This document shows positions 17,028 to 26,816 of a DNA stretch of 64,000 nt, piece after piece; position 1 is the stretch's first letter; each line of letters begins with the position of its first letter. Position numbers and translations under genes: made by a program. Under the pieces are notes generated by a model, which was not told where the DNA came from, made no database searches, and saw nothing but the letters and a program-made list of their open reading frames with translations. Source of the DNA: Haloarcula marismortui ATCC 43049 (GTDB taxonomy: Archaea > Halobacteriota > Halobacteria > Halobacteriales > Haloarculaceae); contig NC_006397.1 of NCBI RefSeq assembly GCF_000011085.1, positions 124,001 to 188,000 of the forward strand, read 5' to 3'.

Positions 17028-20000
17028 TCAGAGCGGAATCCGGAGCCGAACGGTCGTCCCGTTGTCCGTGACGTCGGCCGATACCTCGCCACCGACCTGT
17101 TTGATAACCATTCTGACCATCCAGAGACCGAGCCCTTGGCCGTGAGTCAACGGCGTCTCTTCGCCGGTCTCGATGACGTCGATTTCCGTCTCCGGCATTC
17201 CCGGCCCGCAGTCGGTAATGGTTAGCTCGAGCCAGTCCTCGTTCGGTCGAGTGCAGCCAAGTTCCACGCTTTCGGGAGCGCTCACTTCGACGGCGTTTTT
17301 GAGAAGTTCAGTGACGGCCTCGCTGAGAACCGCTGGAGCAGTGACCGAGTCGACGCCGTCGAGGGCCGTCTCGATTGCCGCGTCGGGGTACATGGCAGTC
17401 GTTTCGGTGATTGCGCGTTCGACGAGTACCGGCACCTCGGTGGCAGTTTCGTGATGCTGCCGGGAGTCGAGGACCTCACGGACCTGTTTCATCCGGGTCG
17501 TCATCCGTTCCCACTTGTCGAGGGTTTTCTCGACTGTCGCCACCATCTGAGCGCGCTTGTCTGGGTCCGACTCGTCGGCGAGTGCCTCTGTCCGGCCACG
17601 GAGTACCGTCAGGTCGTTTCGGATGTTGTGCCGGAACACGCGCTGCATGACCTGCAGGTGCTGGCGTCGCTGCTGGCGGGCCGTGATATCGCGTCCTTCG
17701 ACGACCAGCAGCGTGACGTTCTCATCCTGGTCGGTGACGGGTTTCACCGAGAAATCGATTGTCCCGAGTCCGTCGACGCCGCGCACCTCTGTTTCGTACC
17801 GGACGAACTCACCGCTTGCGGCCCGCTCTAGGGCGTCTCGGACATTGTCTCGTTCGGTGTCGGAGTGACTCCACCACGGAATGTCGGCGAAGTGTTTCCC
17901 GACTATCTCGTCTCGGTCCAGCCCGCCGAAGTCCAGTGCGGCGTCGTTGGCCTCGATGACTGTCCCGTCCGGGTTCAACAGTCCGGTAAACTGGTAGGTC
18001 TGATTGAAGATGCCCTCGAATCGCCGGGCGCGTTCTCTCTGTTCTGTCACGTTGCGGAGATAGACGAGAATGCCATCGATGGCGTCGTCGTCGAGCATGT
18101 TCCGGCATCGCCCTTCGACATTGAACCAGCCGCCATCTGGTGCCCGGAGCCGACACTCCGCTGTGGTGCTCTCAGAATTTTCGACACAGCTAAAGAACGT
18201 CTCCGTCGCGTGCTCACGCCCGTCCGGGTGGAGATAGTCGAAGATATTCTCTCCGGCGAGCGAATCGGGCTCGTAACCGAACACCCCCTTTGCGGACCCG
18301 CTGGCGTAGGTGACGGTGCCGTCCGGGTCGACGACTGTCACCACGTCCTCTGACTCCTCGACGAACCGCTCGGTCCGGCGTCGCTGACGCCGCTCGTCGG
18401 TCATATCGCGGACGATTTTCGCGTAGCCGCGGGACTCGCCGTCGTCAGTCTCGAGTTTCGCGTACCGGACATCGGCGTAGAACTCCGACCCGTCAGCGCG
18501 GACCCGCCAGCCTTCGTGGCTGCTCTCGCTGCCGATTCGGGCTTGTTGGAGCAGACGATCGGGAACCCCCGACTCGCGGTCCGATTCGCGATGGAGCTGC
18601 CCCATCGACATGCCGACAGCAGTGTCGGCGTCGTACCCGAACAGCGTCTCCGCGCCGCTGTTCCAGGTCTGTATCGTCCCGTCGTCGTCGACGACGAGGA
18701 ACGCGTACTCCTCGATGCTCTCGGTCAGCAACTGGAACCGTTCACGTTCCTCGAACAGTTCGTCCTGGCGGACGAGCGTGTCGAGTACCGACGCGAAGTT
18801 CCCGGCCAAGACCTCGACGAGTCGCTGTTCGCTCTCGTCGAGGCGGGTACTATCGGCGGCTCCAACGACGAAGACACCCTGCTCACCGACCGGGATGTAC
18901 AGGCCCTTGGACACATCCCCGCGCTCGATATCGCCCCAAAGTGACCCGTAGTCCTCAATCATCATTGATTCGCCGCTCTCTATAGCGTCCCACAGAGGCG
19001 TTCGTCCGCGTTCGATTCGATTAGGCGTTGCGTCCGGAGTCGCACCGACTGTCCCTGCGTGGACGAGTTCGTCCCCTTCGCGCAGGTAGACGCCAGCGAG
19101 TTGGAAGTCGAGCTCCTCCGACAGAGTGTCGAGCGCCTTCGCCACTGCCTCGTCCTTGTCGTCGGCTTCGAGGAGTTCCCTCGTCGTTCCGTGGAGCGCT
19201 CGTATCCGTTGCTCTCTGGTCTTCTCGTCGGACACATCCTGCTGGATGCCGATGTAGTTCGCCAGCGTGCCGACATCGTCGTAGATGGGGGTCACAGAGA
19301 GGCGGTTCCAGAACTGCTCGCCGTCCTTCCGATAGTTCCGTAGCTCGACGATGGATGGCTCCTCGCTGGCAATCGCCTTCCGAAGCTCATCGAGTGCCGA
19401 CTGATCCCTGTCGTCGCGTTGCAGGAACCGACAGTTCCGTCCGAGTGCTTCTTCGCGGGAGTAGCCGGTCTGGTCGACGAACCCGTCGTTTACATACACC
19501 AACGGGTTGCCCTCCCGGTCGGGGTCGCTGATGGTGATTCCGACGTTCGCCTCGTCCATCGCTCGCTCTTTCAGTTCGAGTTCGCGTTTTCGCTCTTCCC
19601 GGTCGGACACGTCGCGGAACACACCGAACAGAACGGGGCCGTCGGGAAGTGAGACGGCGGCGGCGCTGATTTCGATGGGAACGGTCTCGCCGTCGGGAGT
19701 AGCTAACTCCGGTTGGGTCCCGTCTGGGAGTTCCGTGATTGTCGACGCATCGTCGAAGGCTTGCTCGAAGACGTCCTCGTACAGGCCCCCGGCCTCTTCG
19801 GGATGGAGCTCGGTCTGGTGTCGTCCGATGATGTCGTCCCGTGGCTGTCCCCGTAGCTCCTCGGCGGCCGCATTCGCTTCGACTATCTCGCCGGTCTCGG
19901 CGTCCGCGACGAATATCGGGTCCGGGGCGGCCTGCAGGAGCGTCTGGTACCGTTGCCGGCTGTCTTCGAGTGCTTGCTCACGCTGCTTGAGGTCGGTGAT

Positions 20001-23000
20001 GTCCGTCGCGATTCCCACGACTCTCTCTGTCAGGTTACCTTCGTCGTCCGTGACCGGTACAGCCTGTCCAACGACCCATACGACCGTGCCGTCCGGTTCG
20101 ACGAAGCGGAATTCGACGCTGTTCGGTTCGCCGCTGTCTCCTGCGGTCTCGATTTCGGAACGGATGCGCTCGCGGTCATCAGGGTGAATCGTTTCGAAAA
20201 ACTCGTCGAGCGTCTCCGGCGAGCCGAACTCGCTGCTGCCCATCGCCTCGTCCCACTGGACTGACCCGGCGGCGAAATCAAATTCGGCAAACGTCGTGTC
20301 GGTGTTCGATAAGACGAGGTCGAGCTTTCGCTGTCGGTCCCGGAGTTCGCTCCGCTGTCGCTCGCGCTCTGTCACGTCCCGTCCGGAGATGAGCAGTGAC
20401 GTGACTGTCCCGTCGGTATCGGTCACTGGACGGATTACTCCCTCGATGTGGCTTCGGTCCCCATCGGGTCCGGGGTGAATCGCACTGTACTCGACGTACT
20501 CCCCGTCGGCGGCGCGCCGAATCCACTCGCGGAGGTCTTGCTGCAGCGCTTCGGAGTGGCTCCACCACGGGGTCTCCGGGAACGGTTGGCCCGCCAGTTC
20601 CGCTGCCGTCTGCTCGACGTACTTCAGTGCCGTCTCGTTTATCTCCAAGAGCGTGCCGTCGGTGTCGAGCAACCCGACGAGCATCCCCGGGTCCGCGAAC
20701 AACGACTTGAACCGTCGCTCGTTGCGTTGCCGCTCGCATTCTTTGGCTTTTCGCGTCGAAATGTCCGTTACGATAGCGAGCACGCTCTCCTGACTCCCGT
20801 CGTCGTCGTAGGTCGGGACCGCCCGGCTCTGCAGCCATCGCGTGTCGTCGTCGTCGGTTTGTACGCGGTACTCGATTTTGGTCGGCGCTCTCGCAGCAAG
20901 GTTCGCTTCCAGCGTCTCCCGGACGTGCTCTCTGTCGTCAGGGTGGATGACGCACTCGAAATACTCCTCGGCAGTGTCTACGTCTTGGCCGACAAGGTCG
21001 ATGAAGGTATCGTCCGAGTTCAACGCGTCCGTCTCCAAGTTCCACTCCGTGATTCCGGTGTTCGTTCCCGACAGCGTCAGTTCGAGTCGCTCCTGCTGTT
21101 GACGCAGTTTCTCGCGAGCGTCACGCTGCTCGATTTCGTAGCCCACCCATCGGCCGAGCAGACTGACGAGCGAGCGCTCGAACTGCCCGAACAAAGCGTC
21201 TCGTGACTCGTTCGAGGCGAAACACAATGTCCCGTACAGTTCGTCGCCGGCAACGACGTTCCCCCCGATATACGTATCGAGTCCGAAGGTCTCGTACGCT
21301 ACGTCGCTTATCAACTCGCTCTCGGCAGCGTCTGTGAGTGCCAGCGCACCCTCATGGTCGATTGTCCGATGACAGTACGACTCCGAGAGCAGCCCCGATT
21401 CGCCCGGCTGGATGCGTTCGTGAGAGCCGACTGTGCTGATAACATGGATTCCGGGGGTTGGGTCGTCGTCCATGTCGATGCGGCTCAAGTACCCGTACGA
21501 AAGGTCCAGATGCTCACACCCTGCTTCCAACAGACCGGAAATCTTCTCTTCGAATCCTGTCTCCGGATCAGTCGTCACCTCGTACATGCGTTCGAGGAAG
21601 TCGACCCGCGCATCTGCCTGCCGTTTTCGCTCTCTCCGCTCGGTGACATCCTGTTGAATGCCGACGTAGTTCGTCACCGTTCCGTTCTCGCCAGTCACCG
21701 GCGTAATAGAGAGCCGTGCCCAGTATGGCGTCCCGTCCTTGCGGTAGTTCTTCAGTTCGACCGAGACCGGCTCGTCTGCATCGATTGCCTCCCGGAGTCG
21801 TGCCACCTGCTCGGGGTCGGTGTCCGCACCCTGGAGGAATCGTGGATTCCGACCGAGGGCGTCCTCAGCAGTGTAGCCGGTCATCCGCTCAAAGCCGTCG
21901 TTGACGTAGACCAGCGGGTTGTCTGCCTGTGTCGGGTCGGTGATCTGGATGCCGACGGTAGCCTCGTCCATCGCTCGGTTTTTCAATGCGAGTTCGCGTT
22001 CCCGAGCCTTGCGCTCAGTCTCGTCACGGACCGTACAGACGAGCCTGCCATCGTCGATGATGGTCAGAGATAGTTCGGCCGGGAACGTCGACTCGTCCGG
22101 CCGTGTTCCAGTTACCATTCCCTGCCAGTGGCCGTCGGCTTCGAGCGCCGGGAAGGCCTCCGCTTCGAGGCGGGCCGTCTCCTCGTCGTCGTACAGTTTC
22201 CGCCACGACTCGCCGAGCAACTGGTCTTTTTCGTCGAAGCCGTACATGTCGACGTGGGTCTGGTCGACGTACTCGTACTCGCCGTCCGCCAGAATCGCCA
22301 CGCCGTCGGCCGCCTCCTCGATCGCCCGCTGGAATGATTCGAGTTCGCGCTCGCTCTCCTTTCGCTCGCTGATGTCCCTGATGATACCGGTGAAGTACTG
22401 CTCGCCCTGGAACTCGTATTCGCTGAAGGAGACACCGAGGGGGACTTCCGTCCCGTCGGCGCGGCAGCCAGGAATTTCGATGTACTCCCAGTCCAGCGCC
22501 CGCTCGCCGGTACTGAGATAGCGACTGATGCCGGCGGCGTGGCCGGCCCGTAACCGCTCGGGAATCAGGGCTGTCATCGGCTGACCAATCAGTTCTTCGG
22601 GTTCGTACCCGAAGACGGCCGACACGGCGGGGTTCACGTTCTGGACGACGCTGTCCGTGTCGATTGTGATGATTACATCCGAAGCAGTTTGCGCGACCGT
22701 CTCGTACTGTTCGAGTTCGCGCTTGCGCTCCTGTCGAGCAGTGACATCCCGGAGGACCCCTGCAGTCCCGCGGAACTCGTCGTCCCCGATCAGGGCGAGG
22801 CGGTTCTCCACGATACGACGCTCTCCGTCTTCTACCTGCAGTTCGAACTCGGCAGTGGCCGACCGCTCATCCGTGCCAAGCAGTTTCTTGATCTGTCCCT
22901 GAATCCGTTCGATGTCCGCTGCTTCCATCCCGATGGAAACGTGTTCGCCGATGATCTCCTCGCCGTAGCCGAACTCGCGTTTCGCGGCGTCGTTGACGAA

Positions 23001-23948
23001 GGTGAAGCACCCGTCGGTGTCGAGCGCGTACATGGGGTCGTCGACAGCCTCGACAATGCTTTCGTACCGCTCCAAGTCCTCGACTCGGCGACGACGCCCG
23101 AGTTCGTTTCCGAGCCACTGCGCGAGGAGTTCGACGAACTCCCGTTCCCGCTGGCCGAACGGCCGCTCGCGTGTGGCCGGTCCGGTGAACTCGACGACGC
23201 CATAGTTGTCATCTCCGACGATGACGGGCACACACATAGTCGCTCCACGCACGTCCGAATCGGGGGACTCACGCTGGCCCTTGGCGACGGTGAACGCGCG
23301 CCGCTCAGATGCACCCCCGGTGACGTGCTCGTCAATAATAGTTTCTTCAAATGGCACGGCCCGTCCCTGCTCGTACACGTCAGTCTCGCCGGTGGTGTGC
23401 TCGACAACGTACGTGTCGTCGTCGACACGTGCGACCGCACCGGCGCTCGCTCCGAGGTACTCACAGCCCAGCGCGAGCAGTCGCTCCACAGTGTCTTCGA
23501 CGCTGTCGTCGTCCATGGCCGTTCGTTGTAGTCGGCTGAGGGCGTCCACTGTAGACATCGGCGGCTCGTCACGGCTCGTCGCTGACGCCGCCGCCTCGCC
23601 GTCACCCGGAAACAGCACCGTCGTGCAGACGTGTGTTTCTGCCTCCGGGCGAACCGTGTAGCTCCGTTGTTCGACGGTGATTCGTGATCCATCTGCGCAC
23701 TCGAGAAGTCCGTGAGAGCGGCCCTCCGTCTCAGATACCGGAGCCCGGGTATGTCCGCTGTGGTTGTCACCGTCTCGAAGCCAGAACAGGGCAGCCGTCT
23801 CCATCCCAAGTAACTCCGATTTCGAGTAGCCGGTCACCCGGGGAAGGGGTTCGGTTACGTCGACAATCATGCCATCAGAGTCACTCACAATCAACCCTTC
23901 GTCGTCGTCAGGATCCGGGCACAGGCCTCCGCGTGCGCTACCATTCAT
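17028..23948 (-). CDS. Giant multi-PAS/GAF sensor histidine kinase with LOV-like domain
   Basis: A 2306-residue cytosolic sensor kinase with no transmembrane segment. By eye it holds about 13 PAS domains and 3 GAF domains: PAS, GAF (~170-310), four PAS, GAF (~790-950), five PAS, GAF (~1590-1740), three PAS. The PAS at ~1490-1590 has GRNCRFLQ (~1501) with NYRKDGEQFWNRLSVTPI and NYIGIQQDVS, the signature of flavin-binding LOV domains. The PAS at ~690-790 has the same framework but GRNPRFLQ, with Pro replacing the photo-active Cys. The C-terminus carries the haloarchaeal acceptor box RVFRHNIRNDLTVLRGR (~2103), N box TELLKNAVEVS, G1 DCGPGMPE and G2 GQGLGLWM. No receiver domain or adjacent regulator is seen. 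Most related kinases have one to five sensor domains; this is exceptionally long. Confidence 0.88.
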   Translation of the reverse strand: MNGSARGGLCPDPDDDEGLIVSDSDGMIVDVTEPLPRVTGYSKSELLGMETAALFWLRDGDNHSGHTRAPVSETEGRSHGLLECADGSRITVEQRSYTVRPEAETHVCTTVLFPGDGEAAASATSRDEPPMSTVDALSRLQRTAMDDDSVEDTVERLLALGCEYLGASAGAVARVDDDTYVVEHTTGETDVYEQGRAVPFEETIIDEHVTGGASERRAFTVAKGQRESPDSDVRGATMCVPVIVGDDNYGVVEFTGPATRERPFGQREREFVELLAQWLGNELGRRRRVEDLERYESIVEAVDDPMYALDTDGCFTFVNDAAKREFGYGEEIIGEHVSIGMEAADIERIQGQIKKLLGTDERSATAEFELQVEDGERRIVENRLALIGDDEFRGTAGVLRDVTARQERKRELEQYETVAQTASDVIITIDTDSVVQNVNPAVSAVFGYEPEELIGQPMTALIPERLRAGHAAGISRYLSTGERALDWEYIEIPGCRADGTEVPLGVSFSEYEFQGEQYFTGIIRDISERKESERELESFQRAIEEAADGVAILADGEYEYVDQTHVDMYGFDEKDQLLGESWRKLYDDEETARLEAEAFPALEADGHWQGMVTGTRPDESTFPAELSLTIIDDGRLVCTVRDETERKARERELALKNRAMDEATVGIQITDPTQADNPLVYVNDGFERMTGYTAEDALGRNPRFLQGADTDPEQVARLREAIDADEPVSVELKNYRKDGTPYWARLSITPVTGENGTVTNYVGIQQDVTERRERKRQADARVDFLERMYEVTTDPETGFEEKISGLLEAGCEHLDLSYGYLSRIDMDDDPTPGIHVISTVGSHERIQPGESGLLSESYCHRTIDHEGALALTDAAESELISDVAYETFGLDTYIGGNVVAGDELYGTLCFASNESRDALFGQFERSLVSLLGRWVGYEIEQRDAREKLRQQQERLELTLSGTNTGITEWNLETDALNSDDTFIDLVGQDVDTAEEYFECVIHPDDREHVRETLEANLAARAPTKIEYRVQTDDDDTRWLQSRAVPTYDDDGSQESVLAIVTDISTRKAKECERQRNERRFKSLFADPGMLVGLLDTDGTLLEINETALKYVEQTAAELAGQPFPETPWWSHSEALQQDLREWIRRAADGEYVEYSAIHPGPDGDRSHIEGVIRPVTDTDGTVTSLLISGRDVTERERQRSELRDRQRKLDLVLSNTDTTFAEFDFAAGSVQWDEAMGSSEFGSPETLDEFFETIHPDDRERIRSEIETAGDSGEPNSVEFRFVEPDGTVVWVVGQAVPVTDDEGNLTERVVGIATDITDLKQREQALEDSRQRYQTLLQAAPDPIFVADAETGEIVEANAAAEELRGQPRDDIIGRHQTELHPEEAGGLYEDVFEQAFDDASTITELPDGTQPELATPDGETVPIEISAAAVSLPDGPVLFGVFRDVSDREERKRELELKERAMDEANVGITISDPDREGNPLVYVNDGFVDQTGYSREEALGRNCRFLQRDDRDQSALDELRKAIASEEPSIVELRNYRKDGEQFWNRLSVTPIYDDVGTLANYIGIQQDVSDEKTREQRIRALHGTTRELLEADDKDEAVAKALDTLSEELDFQLAGVYLREGDELVHAGTVGATPDATPNRIERGRTPLWDAIESGESMMIEDYGSLWGDIERGDVSKGLYIPVGEQGVFVVGAADSTRLDESEQRLVEVLAGNFASVLDTLVRQDELFEERERFQLLTESIEEYAFLVVDDDGTIQTWNSGAETLFGYDADTAVGMSMGQLHRESDRESGVPDRLLQQARIGSESSHEGWRVRADGSEFYADVRYAKLETDDGESRGYAKIVRDMTDERRQRRRTERFVEESEDVVTVVDPDGTVTYASGSAKGVFGYEPDSLAGENIFDYLHPDGREHATETFFSCVENSESTTAECRLRAPDGGWFNVEGRCRNMLDDDAIDGILVYLRNVTEQRERARRFEGIFNQTYQFTGLLNPDGTVIEANDAALDFGGLDRDEIVGKHFADIPWWSHSDTERDNVRDALERAASGEFVRYETEVRGVDGLGTIDFSVKPVTDQDENVTLLVVEGRDITARQQRRQHLQVMQRVFRHNIRNDLTVLRGRTEALADESDPDKRAQMVATVEKTLDKWERMTTRMKQVREVLDSRQHHETATEVPVLVERAITETTAMYPDAAIETALDGVDSVTAPAVLSEAVTELLKNAVEVSAPESVELGCTRPNEDWLELTITDCGPGMPETEIDVIETGEETPLTHGQGLGLWMVRMVIKQVGGEVSADVTDNGTTVRLRIPL

Positions 23949-24263
23949 ACGAGCAGCCCACCCCAGAATCAGTCGAACTCGCGTCTAACATACCAATTAA
24001 GTAAGTGTAATAGCTATTTATATTCTACCTAACCGCGCAGTAGCGGTGAAACACACTTCCAGGTAAGTGCACATCCGACAGCCCGCAGTTTGCGATTCGT
24101 CCACCCCATTGTCGCTTTTGACACAACACGATACCGGCCGCGATATCCGTTGTACCTGACGACTAGATTCTCTCTTCGAGCTGCCCGGTGATTCCACTGG
24201 TTCTACTATCTGCTCGGCTCTGCACGTTTAATTCGGCGCACGATGTATGCCGTCTAACGGCCG
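23949..24263. other. Gap upstream of the giant kinase
   Basis: No gene is seen. An AT-rich stretch (about 23990-24030, containing AATTAAGTAAGTG and TATTTATATTC) probably carries the kinase promoter on the minus strand. The right part (24150-24263) presumably includes the left end of the truncated insertion sequence, but I could not identify its inverted repeat. Confidence 0.4.
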
Positions 24264-24812
24264 ATGCTGCCAATAACGGACTTCCTCTCGTGTACTGACC
24301 CACTGGACGAGTTCGATTCGTTGTCGTATCACCAGACACGTCACGCCAAGACGTACGTGACAGGTCTTGCTGCAGCCCGCAGCAGGACCGTGACTGGGAT
24401 CGCACGAGAGGTCCTTCCGGCAGGGAGTGACCGAACACTCAACAAGTTCCCCACCGAGTATGACTGGGACGAAGACCAGCTCAACCATGAGCGGTTAGAG
24501 GAGCTGCAAAAACACGGTGAAACGCGGTGGTCACAGGACGGCTACATCGTCATCGACGATTCGGTGTTCCAGCGAACCGGGAAGGAACTTCCCGGTGCTG
24601 GCAAGTTCTACGATCACACCGAAGGCGAACCCGTCTGGGGGCAGGATCTCGTTTACTCGTTCTATACCGACGACAAAACGTCCTATCCGCTCGTGTTTCG
24701 CCAGTACAAGAAAGCTGACGACGAGGATCAGGATGACGCAGACGAGACGAAGTACGATCTTTCCCGGGAGATGGTCACGGAACTGGAAGAAGAGGTAGGT
24801 GTTCCTGCGGAC
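24264..24812 (+). pseudogene. Truncated DDE transposase (IS701/IS4-like)
   Basis: The first ~183 codons of a transposase: LPITDFLSCTDPLDEFDSLS, YHQTRHAKTYVTGLAAARSR, and WSQDGYIVIDDSVFQRTGKE containing the first catalytic Asp. It is cut exactly at 24812 by the left end of an IS6-type element. The remaining two-thirds, including the other acidic residues, are not found on the far side of that element, so a deletion accompanied the insertion. The family assignment rests on remembered similarity to haloarchaeal IS701/IS4-type transposases with the D-x-R-x-L-N-K-F layout. Confidence 0.75.
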
Positions 24813-25557
24813 GGCACTGTCTAGTTGAGCGAGTTTGAGAAACGAGGAGGCCATAGCGAGAAGTGTCCATGCAACTCGCAGACCTCCTCAGAAAGACGTT
24901 AGATGAGGACAGCCAAGACGTTTGGGAGAATGAGCGCACCCCAACACCCGTCCGGCGATTTGGGGTGCGTCTCCATACTGCGGGGCTGTCGATCAGAGAG
25001 ACGGTTGCTATCTTAGACCTGCTGGGTGTCGATCGTTCTCACGGCGCGGTCTGGAATTGGGTGCATACACTGTCTGAAGCCCAGAGCGACCCGCCGACGG
25101 CGGAGCCGTCGCGGGTCGCGGTCGATGAGAAACAAATCGAGGTTGACGGCGAAAAGAAGTGGTTGTACGCCGCTGTGGACACCGAGTCAAAACTGCTGCT
25201 TGAAGTTGACGTGTTCAGCCGCCGCGGGACTGACCCCGCGGCGGCGTTCCTGCATCGACTCACTCAGAAACACGATGTCGCCGATTCAGTGTTTCTCGTT
25301 GATGCTGGCGCCTATCTGACTGCCCTCTCACGTCACGATTTGAGCGGTTGGCTCGACTACCGAATCCGGAACCACATTGAAAAGTGGTTCCAGACTGTGA
25401 CCATGCGCATCGACCGCTTTCACTCCTTCTGGAGGGGCAGTCAATCAAGCGCGAAACAGTGGTTACGACGATTCAGACACCACTACAACCACGAACGGCC
25501 GAACCAAGCTCTTGACGGAAAAACGCCAGCTGAGGAGATCCAGAACTAGACAGTGCC
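24813..25557 (+). mobile_element. Complete IS6-type (ISH14/15-like) insertion sequence
   Basis: A 745-bp element bounded by perfect 14-bp terminal inverted repeats, GGCACTGTCTAGTT at the left end and AACTAGACAGTGCC at the right. It encodes a single intact transposase. IS6-family elements normally leave 8-bp target duplications. Here the 8 bases to the left (CTGCGGAC) and to the right (GAAATCTC) differ, so the two flanks come from different places and were joined by recombination or deletion. Confidence 0.92.
24869..25549 (+). CDS. IS6-family transposase
   Basis: A 226-residue transposase from ATG 24869 (MQLADLLRKTLDED); a GTG six bases upstream is a possible alternative. It has an N-terminal helix-turn-helix (ETVAILDLLGVDRSHGAVWN) and a compact DDE core: first Asp in RVAVDEKQIEVDG, second in SVFLVDAGAYLTAL, Glu in IRNHIEKWFQTVTMRIDRFH. 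The C-terminus ends with the usual YNHERPNQALDGKTPAEEI. Length and all catalytic residues are normal for the family, so the element should be mobile. Confidence 0.9.
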   Translation: MQLADLLRKTLDEDSQDVWENERTPTPVRRFGVRLHTAGLSIRETVAILDLLGVDRSHGAVWNWVHTLSEAQSDPPTAEPSRVAVDEKQIEVDGEKKWLYAAVDTESKLLLEVDVFSRRGTDPAAAFLHRLTQKHDVADSVFLVDAGAYLTALSRHDLSGWLDYRIRNHIEKWFQTVTMRIDRFHSFWRGSQSSAKQWLRRFRHHYNHERPNQALDGKTPAEEIQN

Positions 25558-25901
25558 GAAATCTCAATACCCCTTGAACGGGAAACTGTCAATTCGTAAT
25601 TGCCCTTCTCAGTGATTTGGAGTGGGACAGATATTGTTTGGTCAGCCGCTACCTCATATTCTCCCTGCGTTATAACTGAATCCGACCCCTGTACGATGAG
25701 AGAGATACTCTCTTTATTTTCGGCCCGATTACGAATTTCAAGATACTGTTCGTCAAAGTCTTCAGGGTCGCCAGTCATCGTAGAGGGGGTGCTTGTACTG
25801 CCCGGCGACGAAGCACAGCCTGCCAGACAACCACAGGTGGCGGCGCATAGTATGAGAAGGTTCCTTCGGAGCACTGAGATGATGTGTGTGTTTGTTTTCA
25901 T
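25558..25901 (-). pseudogene. Lipoprotein gene truncated by the insertion sequence
   Basis: Starts at ATG 25901 with MKTNTHIISVLRRN, a hydrophobic stretch and lipobox LAGCASS, so the mature protein would be a lipid-anchored surface protein beginning at Cys. About 114 native codons remain, mostly a beta-sandwich-like region (LEIRNRAENKESISLIVQGS, QITEKGNYELTVSRSRG). At 25558 the frame enters the right end of the IS6-type element and runs into its sequence to a stop at 25473. The C-terminus is lost. The native family is not identifiable. Confidence 0.7.
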
Positions 25902-26202
25902 AAGTACCTTCTCAAAAATACGTTCCACCGTTAATTGGCTGGTGAACCGCTTCTGAGTCAAACCAAGCACACACCTTGTCTCTGGTGAACGTTATAGCGT
26001 ACTTTTCTCGAAAGTATTGGTCATAGGAGGAGATATGAGAACTGGTGTGGATGCGCTCCAGACCACGACACCTCCAACCGGCAGTCGACGTTGATACATT
26101 GCGTTCCTCAGTCTCAAATCTGTCCGTACTTTCTCTCGAACAAATATGGGCCCAGAGAGTGTCTGAAACCAAAAGCAGGCGGTTTGCTACTGCCGGAAAG
26201 GT
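25902..26202. other. Gap with one weak minus-strand candidate
   Basis: No firm gene. A minus-strand frame ending at 25912 reads SSYDQYFREKYAITFTRDKV and CAWFDSEAVHQPINGGTYF, which looks somewhat protein-like, with possible starts at 26172 or GTG 26097. It ends 10 nt before the start of the truncated lipoprotein gene. I cannot tie it to a family, and the region lies beside an insertion-sequence scar. Confidence 0.3.
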
Positions 26203-26571
26203 TCAGGCACCACTTGCTGCGGACTCGCTCGGCCGCTCTCTGCCGACGTATTCGAACTCAACGACGTCAACGACAAGTTCCGGGTCCCAGTCGCCGTTGA
26301 TCTGCGTCCATGCCTTGCGGAACTCGGCCATGTCATAGCCACCTTCCTTTCGAGCGTCCTCGTGGCTCATCTCGCCGAGCGGTTCTTGATACAGGTTAGT
26401 GATACGAAGATAGCAGTCACACGCTTCGTCGCTGGTGAACATCTCTGTCACAGCCATTCGGATGTCGCCCTCGGACGGTCGCGGGTAGTTGTCAGCCCAG
26501 TCACGGCGGGTCGCCGTCTTCGTGCCGTCTCGAATCGCCGCAATGTGGCGGGGTTTGAACAGAAGTGTCAT
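26203..26571 (-). CDS. ASCH-domain protein
   Basis: A 122-residue protein with the ASCH beta-barrel pattern: LFKPRHIAAIRDGTKTATRR at the N-terminus (substrate/RNA-binding face with G-x-K-x-x-T-R-R), a middle strand CYLRITNLYQEPLGEMSHED, and AWTQINGDWDPELVVDVVEF near the end. ASCH proteins bind RNA or act as amidohydrolases on modified nucleosides; many are phage- or plasmid-borne. Its ATG overlaps the stop of the short gene upstream (ATGA), so the two are translated as a pair. The last residues (PSESAASGA) are a low-complexity tail. Confidence 0.78.
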   Translation of the reverse strand: MTLLFKPRHIAAIRDGTKTATRRDWADNYPRPSEGDIRMAVTEMFTSDEACDCYLRITNLYQEPLGEMSHEDARKEGGYDMAEFRKAWTQINGDWDPELVVDVVEFEYVGRERPSESAASGA

Positions 26572-26714
26572 TTCATCCCGGTTCTCATCTTCTGCCGCTT
26601 GTCCACAACAGTTTGGGATTCGTCGTTAGCGGCCAGAATGATGGCTTTGAGCACGTCGATCTTGCAGACAAACACGAATCCGATCAGGCCGGCAAAGAGA
26701 ATTTTGCGGACCAT
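26568..26714 (-). CDS. 48-residue peptide coupled to the ASCH gene
   Basis: A short frame from ATG 26714: MVRKILFAGLIGFVFVCKID followed by VLKAIILAANDESQTVVDKR and a basic end. It has one hydrophobic N-terminal helix and a charged tail. The stop overlaps the ATG of the ASCH gene by four bases (ATGA), which supports it being a real translated unit. No homologue is recognised; it could be a membrane-associated partner or a leader for coupling. Confidence 0.5.
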   Translation of the reverse strand: MVRKILFAGLIGFVFVCKIDVLKAIILAANDESQTVVDKRQKMRTGMK

Positions 26715-26816
26715 TATGCTACGTCTGCCACGTCTACCTAAAAAAGACCTGGTCAGTTTACGTGTCTGGTCCTCAGCCCGATTAGATATTTACCGGTGGC
26801 CATTGTCTCAACTGAT

